A DNA stretch of 64,000 bases from Verrucomicrobiaceae bacterium (GCA_947466075.1 CANIBP010000014.1:1-64000); one strand, 5' to 3'. Positions 28,105-37,144 are shown, numbered from the stretch's first letter. Notes: generated by a model from the letters alone, not told the origin. Translations and numbers: made by a program.

Positions 28105-28288
28105 TTTGCCGCAGAGAGGCGGAGGAGCAGAGGAGGCAGAGTTTTGAATCAACCACAGAGGTCACAGAGAGACACAGAGGATGACCAGAGTCTTTGCCAT
28201 GAAACCTCTGTGCTTCTCTGTGACCTCTGTGGTGAAACAGCAGTATTCTCACTCCGCCATCTCTGCCGCTTTGCTCCTCTGCGGCAAA
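28105..28288. repeat. nested imperfect palindrome in a 318-bp intergenic region
   Basis: The inner arms, 28153-28180 and 28205-28232, match in inverted orientation at 26 of 28 bases and are built from ACAGAGG/CCTCTGT units. Outer arms include a 12-bp match, TTTGCCGCAGAG at 28105-28116 against 28277-28288. The whole region between the divergent regulator and hydrolase genes (28041-28358) holds nothing else I recognise. The architecture resembles a small non-autonomous mobile palindrome (MITE-like or REP-like). It is not a CRISPR array, because the copies are inverted rather than direct. Confidence 0.7.
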
Positions 28289-28358
28289 TCTGTTGGTCGG
28301 TTGTTCATTTGTCAGCCGTGCTTGCCCTCACGGCAGAATTGCGGCTACTCTCCCGCGC

Positions 28359-29360
28359 ATGGTTCGCATCTTGGCATTCTTTTCTTTTTTCACGCACGCG
28401 CCCGCTGTCGAGCCGCTGCCTGCGGAGCGCATTCAGGCCGCAGCAGCGTATTCCGCCGCGCACGGCGGTCATGCGCTGCTGATCAAACAGAACAGCAAGA
28501 TCCTGCACGAGTCCTACACGAACGGCCATACGAAGCGCGAGCCGCATCGCATCTACAGCGGTACGAAGGCTTTCTGGTGCCTCACAGCCTTCGCGGCGGA
28601 GAAAGACGGTCTGTTCAAGCTGGACGACCGCGTGGCCGAAACGATCACCGAGTGGCAGGGTGACAAGCGCCGCAGCGAGATCACGATACGACAGCTTCTC
28701 GACTTCAGCAGCGGCATGGAGCCGCTCTTTGGCCTGCATGAAAACAGCTACAACGACCGCACCGCGTCGGCGCTGAAGGCCTCGCTTGTAGGTACCACCG
28801 GCAAGTCCTTCATCTACGGCCCGGCGGCCTTGCAGGTGTATCACGAGCTGCTCGCTCGGAAGCTGCGGGAGAAAAATCAGTCACCCACCCGCTATCTGGA
28901 GCGCAAGGTGCTCGGCCCGCTCGGCCTCGGCTCGCAGCGTTACCTGCCGGACCAGCACGGCTCGCCGTTGCTCGCCGCCGGCTTCATGCAAACCGCCCGC
29001 CAGTGGTCGGAACTCGGCGCTTGGCTGCTCAAGAACGAGGATATCCTGACTTCGCTCAAAACCAGCGACGCCAACCGCGCCTTCGGCTTCGGCTTCTGGA
29101 ACAACCACGCCGCCGAATCTAAATCCGCCCGCGAGGTCGATGTGGAGTCCCTGCTCGACAAAAAATGGCACGAGCAGTCCTGGCGCAACGCCTGCCTTTG
29201 CCGCTCCGCTCCCGCCGATCTCATCGCCTGCATCGGCTCCTACGGCCAGCGCATCTACATCGTGCCGTCGCAGAAGCTCGTCATCGTGCGCTTGGCGAAG
29301 GACTCGAAGCCAAATGATGCGGAGATGCTGAGGTTGCTGTTTGCGCCATCTCAGCGTTGA
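28359..29360 (+). CDS. serine hydrolase, class C beta-lactamase-like
   Basis: A 333-residue exported protein. The signal peptide covers about residues 1-17. The catalytic S-x-x-K motif is Ser67-Gly-Thr-Lys70 (YSGTK), and a later YGPAALQVY stretch sits where the Tyr-x-x motif of the family occurs. This serine beta-lactamase/penicillin-binding-protein fold covers esterases, D-peptidases and beta-lactamases; the true substrate cannot be told. It ends with a 10-bp convergent overlap with the next gene. ATG at 28359 is chosen because the signal peptide begins there; an upstream in-frame start lies inside the palindromic spacer region. Confidence 0.85.
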   Translation: MVRILAFFSFFTHAPAVEPLPAERIQAAAAYSAAHGGHALLIKQNSKILHESYTNGHTKREPHRIYSGTKAFWCLTAFAAEKDGLFKLDDRVAETITEWQGDKRRSEITIRQLLDFSSGMEPLFGLHENSYNDRTASALKASLVGTTGKSFIYGPAALQVYHELLARKLREKNQSPTRYLERKVLGPLGLGSQRYLPDQHGSPLLAAGFMQTARQWSELGAWLLKNEDILTSLKTSDANRAFGFGFWNNHAAESKSAREVDVESLLDKKWHEQSWRNACLCRSAPADLIACIGSYGQRIYIVPSQKLVIVRLAKDSKPNDAEMLRLLFAPSQR

Positions 29361-30469
29361 GTCGCTGGTGCTTCCTCCACCACCGGAATCGCCTTGCGCA
29401 CCATCATCTTCGAGACGCCGTAAATCAGCGTGCTCTGCTTCGGCCGCCATTGGTAACCGATGCCGAAGGGGATCATGGGGACTTCGTTGGTGCGATAGTA
29501 CTCGGCGAGATCGGGCTGGTAGTGCTGCTTGAAGAGGGCGATCGGCCCCGGATACCAGCCGAAAGCTTTCACATCCCAGCTTTCGCGCGGGAAATCGCGC
29601 CAGGGGATGCCGGAGTCGTCCTGGGTCATCGTGTGGCAGTGCTGGAGGAGGTAATCGCGGATCGTGGTGAACTCGCTGAGATGCATGAGATACGAGGCGG
29701 ACTTGGTGAAGCCGTTCATCATGCCGAGTCCATCGCAGAAGCGCAGGAAGGAGGCGTCCTGCTTGAGTGCCCAGCTCGCGATGTTCGTGGCGAAGTAGTA
29801 GAGCGTCTGCGGCTGGCCCTTGGTGCCGAGGAAGGTGATGCGCGCGCCGGGTGTTTTGGTTTCCTTGTCGGTCAGCACCTTGCCCTCGGCATCGAGCCAG
29901 ATGTTTTCGACATTCTGAATATGGCAGCCGCAGCGGGCGAGGAAGACGTAGAGCACCGGCAGCGTGCCGGTGAGCTTCGTGGCCTGCAGATCCTTCTTCA
30001 TGTCGGCGGTGATGAAGAAGCTGAAGCTGAGCGATGCGTTGATCGAGTGGCGTAGATTGCGCAGCGACGCACCGAGTTCGCCTTCGCTGAGCTTCGTCAC
30101 ATCCGGCGGCAGGCCCACGGGCTCGACGGCGGCCAGCACGTAAGTGGAGGCGTTCGGAAAAAAAGTGTGTGCGTGCAGGAAATCGGGACCGCTGAAGACA
30201 TAAAGCAGCGGTGCGGTGTCGCTGACAGCTTCTGGCAGGCCCAGCGGTGCCCATTCGCGGATGGGACGGAGCTGGCGCTCTTCAGCATCGGCCCATTCGG
30301 CATCGAGTTCCTTCGCATGCGAGTTGAACTCGCCGCGTGCGGCCAGTTGCGCCAGCGGGGAGCCTTCCTGCGGCAGTCCGGCGAGGAAGCGCGCCTGATC
30401 ATTCGGCGTGGGCGGCTCCGCAGTCGCGGTTTGAGCCAGCAGGAGCAGAGGAAAGAGGAGCTTGTTCAT
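29351..30469 (-). CDS. exported protein of unknown function
   Basis: A 372-residue protein with a clean signal peptide (MNKLLFPLLLLAQTATAE, cleavage after TATA). The mature sequence is rich in aromatic residues and has no family I recognise. Conspicuous stretches are LLYVFSGPDFLHAHTFFP, a CGCH pair of cysteines with histidine about two thirds of the way through the N-terminal half, and a tail with WRPKQSTLIYGVSKM. Its ATG overlaps the stop of the upstream APC permease gene as ATGA, so the two are translationally coupled. That suggests a job linked to transport or processing of the permease substrate. Confidence 0.7.
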   Translation of the reverse strand: MNKLLFPLLLLAQTATAEPPTPNDQARFLAGLPQEGSPLAQLAARGEFNSHAKELDAEWADAEERQLRPIREWAPLGLPEAVSDTAPLLYVFSGPDFLHAHTFFPNASTYVLAAVEPVGLPPDVTKLSEGELGASLRNLRHSINASLSFSFFITADMKKDLQATKLTGTLPVLYVFLARCGCHIQNVENIWLDAEGKVLTDKETKTPGARITFLGTKGQPQTLYYFATNIASWALKQDASFLRFCDGLGMMNGFTKSASYLMHLSEFTTIRDYLLQHCHTMTQDDSGIPWRDFPRESWDVKAFGWYPGPIALFKQHYQPDLAEYYRTNEVPMIPFGIGYQWRPKQSTLIYGVSKMMVRKAIPVVEEAPATQR

Positions 30470-31779
30470 GCGGAGCGAGGAGTACGCGGCGAGATGAGAT
30501 AAACGATCCATCCGAGCAGAATCAATGCCAGACCGTACAGCGAGGCCTCGCGCGTCACGGTATCGAGCATGAGAAAAATCATCATCCATAAGCTGATGGC
30601 TAAAAACAGCAGCGGTGTGAACGGATAGCCCCAGCAGCGGTAGGGACGCGGCAGATCGGGCTGGGTGAAACGTAGGACGATGAGACCTACCACGGTGGCA
30701 AAGGAACCGAGCTGGATGCTGAACTGCACTGCGGTGAGGACCGTGTTGAAGCTGGCCGTGAGCAGCAGCGTGATGACGATGGCAAGCTGCACAAACAGCC
30801 CGGTAACGGGCACGCCGCGCTCATCGCATGCCGCTAGTGGTGTGAGAATCTTCATGTCCTCGCCCATGGTGTGAAGCACGCGCGGCCCCAGCCACGTCAT
30901 GGCACTGATGCTGGAGGCAAGACCCAGGCAGATGAGCGCCGACATGATTTTACCGCCAGTCATGCCAAAGAGATGCTCGGCTGCGACGTGGCCCACGTCG
31001 AGCTTGCCGGCCAGTTCGCTCATCGGCGCTGCAGTGAGAAAGGTCGCGTTCAAGGCCAGATAAAGGGCGGTGACGAGCAGTGTGCCCAGTGCGATGGCAC
31101 GCGGCACATTGCGCTGCGGATTGCGGATATCGCCCACGATGTAAGTGGCCGCATTCCAGCCAGCGTAGGAATACATGACATAGACCAGACTCACCGCGAA
31201 CGGGCGGCTGGCGATCAGCTTTGCATCATCCGCCACGGGCGTGAACCGCACCGGCTGCCCCGTCGCCAGCCAGTAACCTGCACCGATGAATACGCAGATG
31301 AGTGTCACCTTGAGCCACGTGGCGGTGTTTTGAAAACGTGCGGCCACATGAACGCCACCCACATGTACCAGCGTGATGACCCACACCATGACGAGCGACC
31401 ACGTCGTGGCCGGCGCATGCGGAAAGATGCCAGAGAAATATTTACCGAAGGCCATCGCGGCCAGCGCGATCGGCGCGGCAAAACCCACGGTGATCGAGAG
31501 CCATCCCGAGAGAAAACCGACCGCCGGATGAAAAATGCGCGAGAGAAAATGATACTCGCCGCCGGAACGCGGTAGCGCCGCCGCCAGCTCGCCATAGCAC
31601 ACCGCCCCGCAGAACGCGCACACGCCGCCCACCAGCCAGAGCATCATGATCGTGAAGCCTGAGGGCAGATCACCTACTTGGAAGCCCAGCGAGGTGAAAA
31701 CACCCGTGCCGATCATGTTTGCCACCACAACCGCCGTGGCGGTAATCAGTGAGATGCCCTGCGTGCGTGTGGTGCTCAT
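30466..31779 (-). CDS. APC-family amino acid permease
   Basis: A 437-residue inner-membrane protein with about twelve transmembrane helices. The first helix carries the conserved G-x-G motif of the amino acid-polyamine-organocation family (VVVANMIGTGVFTSLG, residues about 17-32), and AALPRSGGEYHFLSRIF follows as in amino acid and polyamine permeases. Substrate specificity is not evident. It is divergent from the cluster that starts at 31916, with 136 bp between them, and shares a four-base overlap with the downstream exported-protein gene. It might supply an amino acid to the neighbouring cluster; this is inference from position only. Confidence 0.92.
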   Translation of the reverse strand: MSTTRTQGISLITATAVVVANMIGTGVFTSLGFQVGDLPSGFTIMMLWLVGGVCAFCGAVCYGELAAALPRSGGEYHFLSRIFHPAVGFLSGWLSITVGFAAPIALAAMAFGKYFSGIFPHAPATTWSLVMVWVITLVHVGGVHVAARFQNTATWLKVTLICVFIGAGYWLATGQPVRFTPVADDAKLIASRPFAVSLVYVMYSYAGWNAATYIVGDIRNPQRNVPRAIALGTLLVTALYLALNATFLTAAPMSELAGKLDVGHVAAEHLFGMTGGKIMSALICLGLASSISAMTWLGPRVLHTMGEDMKILTPLAACDERGVPVTGLFVQLAIVITLLLTASFNTVLTAVQFSIQLGSFATVVGLIVLRFTQPDLPRPYRCWGYPFTPLLFLAISLWMMIFLMLDTVTREASLYGLALILLGWIVYLISPRTPRSA

Positions 31780-31915
31780 GGGCGCGATGGCTACGCCCTC
31801 GGCGGCGGGGCGTCAACCACCCCGGCTGGCAAAAATAAATGCTTATTCATCTTGGCCCCTAGGGTGGTGTTAACCAGCCGGGCTTCTATGCGATGTGATT
31901 CAACCAACCGCATCC
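31780..31915. promoter_or_regulatory. divergent promoter region with hairpin
   Basis: This spacer separates the APC permease from the PqqD-led cluster. CCCGGCTGG (31821-31829) and CCAGCCGGG (31874-31882) are perfect 9-bp inverted arms around an A/T-rich 44-base loop, which itself contains AATAA and TTATT arms around ATGC. It must hold promoters for one or both directions. Whether the symmetry is an operator or an RNA hairpin is unknown. Confidence 0.4.
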
Positions 31916-32248
31916 ATGAAACTCGCTCCTCCCGCCCAAATCCGTCACAACGGCCACGCCCATGAGGCCAGACTGGCTGTTCCACCTGCTGAACTTGCCA
32001 CCTTCGATTTCCACACCGTCACCTGGCAGGCGGACGGTTTCGGTTTTGACGCCACCACCGGCGAGTTCTTCACCGCCAGCCCCACAGCGCTGATCGTCAT
32101 GCAATCGCTGAGCGAGAAGCTCAATCGCCAGCAGATCCTTGAGCGCATCACTTCGACCTTCGAAGTCGCCCGCAGCACCGCCGAGCGCGATTTGGAGTCC
32201 TTCCTCGCCGAACTCACGCATCTCGGACTCACCAAGGAAGTAAATTGA
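31916..32248 (+). CDS. PqqD-like peptide-binding protein
   Basis: A 110-residue cytoplasmic protein resembling PqqD and related RiPP recognition elements: an N-terminal beta region (about 25-55, ending TTGEFFTASPTA), then a winged-helix-like part with LNRQQILERI and a terminal helix DLESFLAELTHLGL. PqqD-type proteins bind a leader peptide and present it to a modifying enzyme. It is first in a seven-gene run with an ATP-grasp ligase 25 bases downstream. No obvious precursor peptide gene is seen nearby. ATG at 31916 is chosen over a GTG seven codons upstream. It could instead be a carrier-like or regulatory winged-helix protein; the family call is by pattern. Confidence 0.65.
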   Translation: MKLAPPAQIRHNGHAHEARLAVPPAELATFDFHTVTWQADGFGFDATTGEFFTASPTALIVMQSLSEKLNRQQILERITSTFEVARSTAERDLESFLAELTHLGLTKEVN

Positions 32249-32273
32249 GAACTCTTCACCTTTTCATCCTCCC

Positions 32274-33377
32274 ATGAACTCCTCCCCAATCATCGCCGTC
32301 ACCGGTCTTCATCGCGGTGAAAATCCTCAGCCCGGTTCCGCAGTCATCCGCAGCCTGCGCCGCGTTTATCCGGAACTTCGCATCATCGGCCTCGTCTATG
32401 ATTCACTCGAAAGCGGCCTCTTCAGCGAAGAAGACGCGCCTGATGCTGCTTTCACCATGTCCTATCCCGGTGCGGGTGTGGAGGCCTTTTGGCAGCGCCT
32501 TGATGCCATCCTCGAGATCGAGCGCTTTGACGTGCTGATTCCCTGCCTCGATGCCGAAATGGGTCCGCTGGTCGATTCGCCCGAAAAACTGCGCGAGCGC
32601 GGCATTCACGTCTGCCTGCCGACCGCCGCGAGCTTTCAGTGCCGCGACAAATCCAAGCTCTCAGAGCTTTGTGAACGCACGCATTGCCGCACGCCGCAAA
32701 CCATCGCCGTGAACGATGTGAACTCACTGCACCAAGCCGCGGCGACTCTCGGTGGCAATGTGTTCGTCAAAGGCCGCTTCTATGAGGCAAAGCGCGCGCT
32801 AACTCCCGCAGCCCGTGAGGCTGCCTACTGGCACATGATCGAGCAATGGGGCGCTCCGGTGCTCGTGCAGGAAAATGTCGAGGGCGAGGAATACAATGTC
32901 ATCGGTCTCGGCGACGGTCGCGGTCACATCCTCGGCTCCTGCTCCATGCGCAAGATGCTGCTCACCGCCAGCGGCAAAGGTTTCGGCGGCATGGTCGTGC
33001 GTGATCCGCAGCTCGACGCCATCGCGCAGTCACTCATCGCCGAACTGCGCTGGAACGGCCCTTTTGAACTCGAATTCGTCAAACCCGATGGTCCACGCGG
33101 CGAATACTGCCTCATCGAGATCAATCCCCGCTTCCCCGCCTGGTGTGATTTCCCCTCCACACTGAATTGCAATCTCCCAGCCGCCGCACTCGAACTCGCG
33201 CTCGGTTGGCAGCCGCGCGAACCTCTGCGTCGCCCAAGCCCGGGCAAGTTCTTCATCCGCCACGCCATCGACATGACCGGCGACATCCGCGACCTCGCCG
33301 CACTCACCACCACCGGCCAACTCATCCGTCAAGCCCACGAACCCATCGCACAACCCGCCTTCGCCCATAACGCCTAA
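32274..33377 (+). CDS. ATP-grasp ligase (carbamoyl-phosphate-synthase-like)
   Basis: A 367-residue ATP-grasp enzyme. The pre-ATP-grasp domain spans about 1-115. Lys166 (VFVKGRF) and the QENVEGEEYNV stretch (199-209) fit nucleotide binding, and Glu267, Glu282 and Asn284 (LEF, IEINPRFPAW) are the expected metal ligands. The fold matches CarB-like carboxylate-amine ligases that form an acyl-phosphate intermediate and an amide or thioester bond. Substrate unknown. It is preceded by the pyrimidine-rich CATCCTCCC immediately before the ATG and followed 19 bases later by the PLP decarboxylase gene. The context suggests an amino-acid or peptide ligase in a small-molecule pathway. Confidence 0.88.
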   Translation: MNSSPIIAVTGLHRGENPQPGSAVIRSLRRVYPELRIIGLVYDSLESGLFSEEDAPDAAFTMSYPGAGVEAFWQRLDAILEIERFDVLIPCLDAEMGPLVDSPEKLRERGIHVCLPTAASFQCRDKSKLSELCERTHCRTPQTIAVNDVNSLHQAAATLGGNVFVKGRFYEAKRALTPAAREAAYWHMIEQWGAPVLVQENVEGEEYNVIGLGDGRGHILGSCSMRKMLLTASGKGFGGMVVRDPQLDAIAQSLIAELRWNGPFELEFVKPDGPRGEYCLIEINPRFPAWCDFPSTLNCNLPAAALELALGWQPREPLRRPSPGKFFIRHAIDMTGDIRDLAALTTTGQLIRQAHEPIAQPAFAHNA

Positions 33378-33396
33378 CCCTTCACCGCATCCTCCC

Positions 33397-34839
33397 ATGC
33401 AAACGCTCCTCCCATACTCGCCTCCAACCATCACCCGCCATCTCAGCGGCCAAAACAGCGCGGCCAACCGGAATCGCAACGCGCACGGCTTTAACAACAA
33501 CGTCTGCGAACGCATCGACGGTGTGCCTGTTGCTGATCTCGCCGCACGTTTCGGTTCCCCGCTGTTCGTCTTCTCCGAACGCACACTGCGTGATAAGATC
33601 CGCCGTGCTCGCGAAGCGTTTGAGAGCCGTTATCCGAACACCCGCTTCGCCTGGAGCTACAAAACAAACTACCTCAACGCCATCTGCCGCGTATTCCATA
33701 GCGAAGGCAGCATCGCTGAGGTGGTGAGCGAATTCGAATATGAAAAAGCTCGCCGCAATGGCGTCGCTGGCCGCGACATCATCTTCAATGGACCGCACAA
33801 GTCCCGCGCCGGTCTCGAACTCGCCGTCACGGAAGGTGCGATGATCCAAGTCGATAACTGGGACGAACTCCTGCTGCTCGACACCATTGCCAAAGAACAG
33901 AACCGCAGCATCGACATCGCCATCCGCTGCTGGCTCGACGCAGGCATCCAGCCCGTGTGGAGCAAGTTCGGCTTTGGCGTCGAAAACGGTGAAGCCTGGC
34001 GTGCCATCCGCCGCATCGCTGAGAGTAAAGGCCGCCTTCGCCTGCAAGGCCTGCACACGCACATCGGCACTTACATCCTCGAACCGAACGCCTACAAAGC
34101 CGCTGCTGAAAAACTTGTCACGCTCATGGAGCGTTGCCGCGAGAGCTACGGCTGGACGTTGCGCTATCTCAACCTCGGCGGCGGCTTCCCATCCCTCAGC
34201 ACACTGCATTACGCCACTCAGCCCGCTGAGCAGTTCGTTCCACCCATCGAAAAATATGCAGAAGCAATCACCGGTGTGCTCAACACACTGCCACGTGACC
34301 GCCGCCCGCGTCTCTACCTCGAAAGCGGTCGAGCTCTCGTTGATGAAGCCGGTTATCTCATCACCAGCGTCGTCGCCGTGAAGCAAACCACCGCGTCAGG
34401 TCCCATCACACTCGCAGGTAAGGCCGCCAAAGCGCCTGCTTATGTGCATGAAACCAACAGCGCCGCCTACATCGTTGATGCCGGCATCAATTTGCTCTAC
34501 AGCGGCAACTGGTATCGCTTTGACGTGAAGCCAGCCATAGCGATTCGCGAAGCCGCGCCGCAGCCCGTCAAACTTTATGGCTGCCTCTGCATGAACATCG
34601 ACGTCATCCGCGAGCAAGTCTCGTTGCCCGCCATGACCACCGGCGATCACCTCGTCATGCATCCCGTCGGTGCCTACAACATCACGCAGAGCATGCAGTT
34701 CATCACTTATCGCCCCGCTGTCGTCATGATCGGCCTCGATGGCCGTGTCGATGTCATCCGCGAGAAAGAAGACCTCGATTACGTGCAGCGCCTCGAACGC
34801 GTGCCGGATCATCTGCTGACGAACACGCGTGCGGCTTGA
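33397..34839 (+). CDS. LysA-like PLP-dependent decarboxylase
   Basis: A 480-residue fold-type III PLP enzyme (diaminopimelate/ornithine/arginine decarboxylase 2 family). Schiff-base lysine is Lys89 in WSYKTNY. Other landmarks are HTHIGTYI (His222), GGGFP (261-265), ESGR (309-312), the C-x3-D pair Cys398/Asp402 that donates from the other subunit, and GAYN (425-428). LysA itself is about 420 residues; the first 35 residues here are an extra asparagine-rich leader. The context (ATP-grasp ligase, adenylating enzyme) suggests a specialised decarboxylase, as in BtrK-type or siderophore pathways, rather than lysine biosynthesis. Like its upstream neighbour, it has CATCCTCCC directly before the ATG. 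Confidence 0.9.
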   Translation: MQTLLPYSPPTITRHLSGQNSAANRNRNAHGFNNNVCERIDGVPVADLAARFGSPLFVFSERTLRDKIRRAREAFESRYPNTRFAWSYKTNYLNAICRVFHSEGSIAEVVSEFEYEKARRNGVAGRDIIFNGPHKSRAGLELAVTEGAMIQVDNWDELLLLDTIAKEQNRSIDIAIRCWLDAGIQPVWSKFGFGVENGEAWRAIRRIAESKGRLRLQGLHTHIGTYILEPNAYKAAAEKLVTLMERCRESYGWTLRYLNLGGGFPSLSTLHYATQPAEQFVPPIEKYAEAITGVLNTLPRDRRPRLYLESGRALVDEAGYLITSVVAVKQTTASGPITLAGKAAKAPAYVHETNSAAYIVDAGINLLYSGNWYRFDVKPAIAIREAAPQPVKLYGCLCMNIDVIREQVSLPAMTTGDHLVMHPVGAYNITQSMQFITYRPAVVMIGLDGRVDVIREKEDLDYVQRLERVPDHLLTNTRAA

Positions 34840-34870
34840 TCGGTCTCGAAACGTTTTCCACCCCAACACC

Positions 34871-37126
34871 ATGAACCCGGAAGCCCCATCTACCCTCCCC
34901 ATGATGGCTATGCTCGAAGAACCCACTGCCATTCCCTTGAGACGGCGTTTCGCCGCCGTCACAGCGGCCGTGCGTCATCTTCTCGTCAAACTCACGCCAA
35001 TCACCGAGCCACTGCTCGAAGTCGCTCGTACTGCCAGTTCCATTTTCCTCTGCGGCAGTTGGAAAGCCGGTGCGCTGCTGTGTGCATCGTTGCTGCTCGT
35101 GCCGCGCTACTTCCTCTTCGCCATCAGCGCCACGCTGCTCGGCGGCTTGATCGCAAAGATCATGCATCTGCCCACCGCGATGCGGAAGGACGGTACGCTG
35201 CTCTACAACGTGCTACTCACTGGCCTTGCGGTCGCCTGGATCACGCGTAACACCACACTTCCGCCCACAGCCATCTACGGCATGCTCGGCGTCGCCACGG
35301 TTTACTCGCTGCTCCTCTCAGCAGCACTGTGGCATTGGTTTCCGCTCAAAGCAGGACTGCCACCGCTCAGTGTGGCCTTCGTCGTCGTCTTTGGCACGTT
35401 GCTCACATTCTTCCCACTCGCTGCCGCAGCATCCGCCGCATTGCCCTATGCACTTCCGGCAGATCCAGCGCTGCCGTTCATCGTGAATGCCTTCCTGCGC
35501 AGCATGGGCACCATTTTGTTCATGCCGAATGTGTGGGCAGGCCTCGCCGTTATGGCCGCGTTGCTTGTGTGGTCACGCGTCGCCATCGTCAATGCCATCG
35601 CCGGTTATGCAGGCGGCATTCTCGTCGTGAAAATGCTCGAAGCATGCGGCCTGCATTGGTTTGGCTGGTTCGCCGGTCATAACTACCTCCTCGCTGGCAT
35701 GGCGCTCGGTGCCGTCTATTTCGTGCCGAGTTGGAGCAGCCTCGGATTGGCCTTTATCGGTGGCTCCGTCGCCGCATTGAACGTCGCAGCCGTGCAGCAC
35801 TTCCTGCGCGGCTCAGGCTGGGAATACCTGCCACTGCCTTATTTGCTCACCATCTGGAGCATGCTCTGCTGCCTTCGGCTGCGTGAAAAAACCGGCTCGC
35901 TACTGCCGACCACCGGCACGCATGCCAACCCCGAAGCCGCTGCTACCGCACTCGCCATCGCGAATGCGCGATTCCCACATCGCAACGACACGCACGTCCT
36001 TCTACCCACCTCCCGCGAAGTCACTGTGACGCAAGGATTCGCCGACAAACTCAGCCATCGCGGCGACTGGCAGCACGCGCTTGACTTTGAAGTGCATGAC
36101 GCCGCCGACAACGCCTGCCCTCCCGGCTGCGACGACGACTTCAGCCGCTACTACACGCAGGGCCTCGAAATCCGCGCTCCTGGCAGTGGCGAGATCATTC
36201 GCGTCATCGACGGCGTGCCCGACAACGCACCCGGCGGCTGCAACTTCGCGCAAAACTGGGGCAATCATCTCATTCTCCGTCTCGACTACGGTGGCATCAT
36301 CAAGCTCGCGCACTTCATGAAGAACGGCATCCTCGTCAAAGCCGGACAACGCATCGGTGCAGGCGACTTGCTCGGCTACTGCGGCAACTCAGGCCGCAGT
36401 CCGGTCCCACACATTCATCTGCACACACAGGGCAGCACCGAAACCGGCGCACCCACCACACCCTTCTGTCTCACGAACTATTTCACGCGCACCGAAACCG
36501 GTGTGCGCTGGAACTTTGCCAGCGTGCCCAAAGTTGGAGCCCGCATTGCCCCCGCGACGGTCTCCACCACCGTGCTGGGCACGCTGGCCCATCTGACACC
36601 CGGTTTGTCCACCTATCGTGTCGGCGGCTCGTCCGAATCCATCACCGTGACTCTCGACGAAGCGGGCCGTTACCTCTTCCAAAGTGGCAAAGACAGCCTC
36701 ACCGCCGTGCTCGGCCTCCACGCTCTTCAAATCACGCAGAGCAAGCTCAGCGGCCACTCGCAGCTCCTGCGTCTCCTTTCGTTCGCCATGCCCACCGTGC
36801 CCTTCGCTTATCAAAGCGGCATGAACTGGGAGGATTGTGTCGCTTTGCACGCAAAGTCACACGGTCGGGCATTGGCGGGCGCTTTTTCTCCCTACCTCGG
36901 TTATAAGACACAGCGCGTCGCCACTCGCTATACGCTGCATCCCACGCATCAGCGCCTGCAATTCACCACCACACTGTCCGACGCTTCCGCTGATCTCCCA
37001 CACGAGATTGAGTTCACCCTCGAGCCCATTCGCGGCCTCACCAGCCTCACAGCCCACTTCAAATCTCACATCCTCAGTTTCACCCAGACTAGCTTCACGC
37101 CCACCCTGCCCAACGGCGATTCCTAA
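34871..37126 (+). CDS. urea-transporter-like membrane protein fused to LytM/M23 domain
   Basis: A 751-residue fusion. Residues about 45-335 are a polytopic membrane domain resembling the urea transporter (UT) family, with KDGTLLYNVLLTGLAVAW as a pore-repeat-like stretch and a later second repeat. Residues about 370-525 resemble a LytM/M23 metallopeptidase: HALDFEV (His402, Asp405) and HIHLH (514-518) would bind zinc, though His402 and Asp405 are three apart where four is usual. A C-terminal 200-residue beta-rich region is unrecognised. The peptidase domain could act on peptidoglycan or a peptide product, or be a non-catalytic binding module. It starts 31 bases after the decarboxylase gene; the ATG at 34871 is chosen because the 14 in-frame residues before it look non-coding. 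Confidence 0.8.
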   Translation: MNPEAPSTLPMMAMLEEPTAIPLRRRFAAVTAAVRHLLVKLTPITEPLLEVARTASSIFLCGSWKAGALLCASLLLVPRYFLFAISATLLGGLIAKIMHLPTAMRKDGTLLYNVLLTGLAVAWITRNTTLPPTAIYGMLGVATVYSLLLSAALWHWFPLKAGLPPLSVAFVVVFGTLLTFFPLAAAASAALPYALPADPALPFIVNAFLRSMGTILFMPNVWAGLAVMAALLVWSRVAIVNAIAGYAGGILVVKMLEACGLHWFGWFAGHNYLLAGMALGAVYFVPSWSSLGLAFIGGSVAALNVAAVQHFLRGSGWEYLPLPYLLTIWSMLCCLRLREKTGSLLPTTGTHANPEAAATALAIANARFPHRNDTHVLLPTSREVTVTQGFADKLSHRGDWQHALDFEVHDAADNACPPGCDDDFSRYYTQGLEIRAPGSGEIIRVIDGVPDNAPGGCNFAQNWGNHLILRLDYGGIIKLAHFMKNGILVKAGQRIGAGDLLGYCGNSGRSPVPHIHLHTQGSTETGAPTTPFCLTNYFTRTETGVRWNFASVPKVGARIAPATVSTTVLGTLAHLTPGLSTYRVGGSSESITVTLDEAGRYLFQSGKDSLTAVLGLHALQITQSKLSGHSQLLRLLSFAMPTVPFAYQSGMNWEDCVALHAKSHGRALAGAFSPYLGYKTQRVATRYTLHPTHQRLQFTTTLSDASADLPHEIEFTLEPIRGLTSLTAHFKSHILSFTQTSFTPTLPNGDS

Positions 37127-37144
37127 CACTTTCTCCTCCCAACC

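Noticed and set aside
28105..28288. Possible CRISPR array
   Set aside because: The repeated units are inverted and nested, with no evenly spaced direct repeats or cas genes.
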